This document shows positions 44,150 through 45,281 of a stretch of 45,281 bases of DNA, in pieces. The first letter of the stretch is position 1; each line of letters opens with the position of its first letter. The notes beneath the pieces are model-generated. The model had not been told where the DNA came from. It did no database searches and worked only from the letters and a program-made list of their open reading frames with translations. Source of the stretch: Desulfobacterales bacterium (GTDB lineage: Bacteria; Desulfobacterota; Desulfobacteria; Desulfobacterales; RPRI01); contig JAUYEO010000169.1 of the NCBI GenBank assembly GCA_030689795.1, forward strand, positions 1-45,281. Reading direction: 5' to 3'. The position numbers and the translations under genes were made by a program.

Positions 44150-45281
44150 TTATTTTCTCTCAACAATCATCGCCATCCCCATCCCGCCCCCGATACACAT
44201 CGTAATGAGCCCTGTGGCATATCCTTTCCTTTTCATCTGATTCATTCCTGAAACCATCTGGCGCGCTCCGGTGCATCCTATCGGATGTCCCAGAGATATA
44301 CCGCTTCCCAGTTCATTCGGTCTATCATTTTCAATTCCAAGTTCGCGCATGCAACCGATTGCCTGTGCAGCAAACGCTTCATTTAACTCAATCATATCAA
44401 TGTCTTTTAATGTCATCCCGGCCGATTTCAAAACTTTCCTGACAGCAGGAACAGGACCGAGCCCCATGTAAGCAGGATCAACACCACCTGACGCAAAAGC
44501 CTTAATCGATATTATGGGCTCAAGACCCAGCTCTTTCGCTTTTTCGGAACTCATCAAAACAACTGCCGCGGCCCCGTCATTAATGCCTGAAGCATTTCCG
44601 GCAGTTACGCTCCCGTCCTTCTTGAATGCGGGCCTTAATTTCGCCATTTTTTCAATGCTTGTTTCCATGGGACGCTCATCTTTATCAAATACGGTTTCGC
44701 CTTTGCCTGTCTTTATGACTACCGGCACTATCTCCTGTGCAGATATGCCGTTCTTTATGGCAGCCATAGCTCTGTTATGGCTCAGGACACTGAGCTGATC
44801 CTGTTCCTCCCTACTGATTTCATACATGGCGGCAATATTTTCAGCGGTTAATCCCATGTGGTACCCGTAAAAAATCTCGAATAACCCGTCAAAAACCATG
44901 AGATCATAAATCTGGCCTGTCCCAGTAAGTTCCATTCTGTGTCCCCAGCGGGCTTTCGGAAGAGCCATTGGAGCAAGGCTCATATTTTCCTGGCCTCCTG
45001 CTATTATTACATCAGCCTGGCCTGTCATTATGGAAGAGGCGCCCAGGGCAATGGCTTTCAGACCGGAACCGCAAACCTTGTTGATTGTAAATGCCGGAGT
45101 CTCTTTCGGAAGCCCCGCCCGGATCATGGACTGTCTGGCCGGATTCTGGCCCTGACAGGCCTGGAGCACGTTGCCCATGATAACTTCATCAACCGTAACA
45201 GGGCTATTTGAATTGTCCCAGTCCGAATATCTGCTCTCAAGCTCAGTTAATCCTTTATCTTTCAATTTATCCGGAGCATTC
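44150..45281 (-). CDS. Acetyl-CoA acyltransferase (thiolase), 5'-truncated by the window
   Basis: This protein runs out of the right edge; the frame is open through 45281, so the N-terminus lies outside. The visible part of about 376 residues has the active-site region NKVCGSGLKA (Cys), NEAFAAQ, GHPIGCTG and the C-terminal CIGGGMG, all intact. The MGNVLQACQGQNPARQ segment is typical of biosynthetic or degradative acetyl-CoA acetyltransferases. It would cleave or form acetoacetyl-CoA, for fatty acid or aromatic degradation, or for PHB metabolism; sequence alone does not decide. Its stop is a few bases from a repeat element. Confidence 0.93.
   Translation of the reverse strand, partial: NAPDKLKDKGLTELESRYSDWDNSNSPVTVDEVIMGNVLQACQGQNPARQSMIRAGLPKETPAFTINKVCGSGLKAIALGASSIMTGQADVIIAGGQENMSLAPMALPKARWGHRMELTGTGQIYDLMVFDGLFEIFYGYHMGLTAENIAAMYEISREEQDQLSVLSHNRAMAAIKNGISAQEIVPVVIKTGKGETVFDKDERPMETSIEKMAKLRPAFKKDGSVTAGNASGINDGAAAVVLMSSEKAKELGLEPIISIKAFASGGVDPAYMGLGPVPAVRKVLKSAGMTLKDIDMIELNEAFAAQAIGCMRELGIENDRPNELGSGISLGHPIGCTGARQMVSGMNQMKRKGYATGLITMCIGGGMGMAMIVERK

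Overview
The window looks like a chromosomal segment of a sulfate-reducing Desulfobacterota (Deltaproteobacteria), probably a Desulfobacteraceae-like organism. The main evidence is sat (ATP sulfurylase) and a complete qmoABC operon, together with a Tat-exported periplasmic [NiFe] hydrogenase, its maturation genes, an ETF pair and several dispersed short palindromic repeats.

Layout. 1-2.8 kb: a type II restriction-modification pair on the minus strand beside a degraded tyrosine-recombinase fragment. 2.8-6.7 kb: recN and a membrane histidine kinase, translationally coupled. 6.7-7.8 kb: a non-coding stretch with repeats, a 135-bp MITE-like element and a tRNA-Val terminator. 7.8-12.7 kb (minus): tRNA-Val, pgsA, a polyprenyl diphosphate synthase, rimO, etfA, etfB. 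12.8-21.9 kb (minus): hydrogenase small subunit, large subunit, an intrinsic terminator, maturation protease, hypC, hypF, hypD, hypE, apbE. 22.3-23.2 kb: a hypothetical gene and two tRNA-Ser genes. 23.5-30 kb: sat (plus) converging on qmoABC (minus); aprAB is absent. 30-36.4 kb: repeats, a small His-rich protein, a class A penicillin-binding protein, a CHASE2 adenylate cyclase, a barrel-domain remnant and a GNAT acetyltransferase. 36.5-43.9 kb (minus): an unrecognised protein, pgk, a Cys-containing small protein, radC, gpsA, gyrA and a 51-residue membrane protein. 44.1 kb to the right edge: a thiolase that runs out of the window.

How the genes work together. Sat activates sulfate to APS. QmoABC is known to pass quinol electrons to APS reductase, whose genes must lie elsewhere. 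The periplasmic hydrogenase oxidises H2 and would feed electrons to periplasmic cytochromes. HypC/D/E/F and the endopeptidase build its active site; hypA and hypB are not here.

The most notable signal is in the hydrogenase large subunit. Its frame is interrupted by a single UGA (20715-20717) at the second cysteine of the N-terminal RxCGxC nickel-binding motif, so the motif reads R-S-C-G-V-UGA-T-Y-T-H. A hairpin with an 8-bp stem and a GGU loop starts 15 nt downstream and matches the general geometry of a bacterial SECIS element. The C-terminal DPCxxCxxH motif keeps both cysteines. This suggests a hydrogenase with selenocysteine in the N-terminal motif, whereas the known NiFeSe enzymes carry it in the C-terminal motif. 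A sequencing error or a recent nonsense mutation remains possible and must be excluded.

Second-tier signals are at least three dispersed repeat families, two of them placed directly behind stop codons in gene orientation. One family has copies at the qmo promoter region and at the 3' end of a coding gene.
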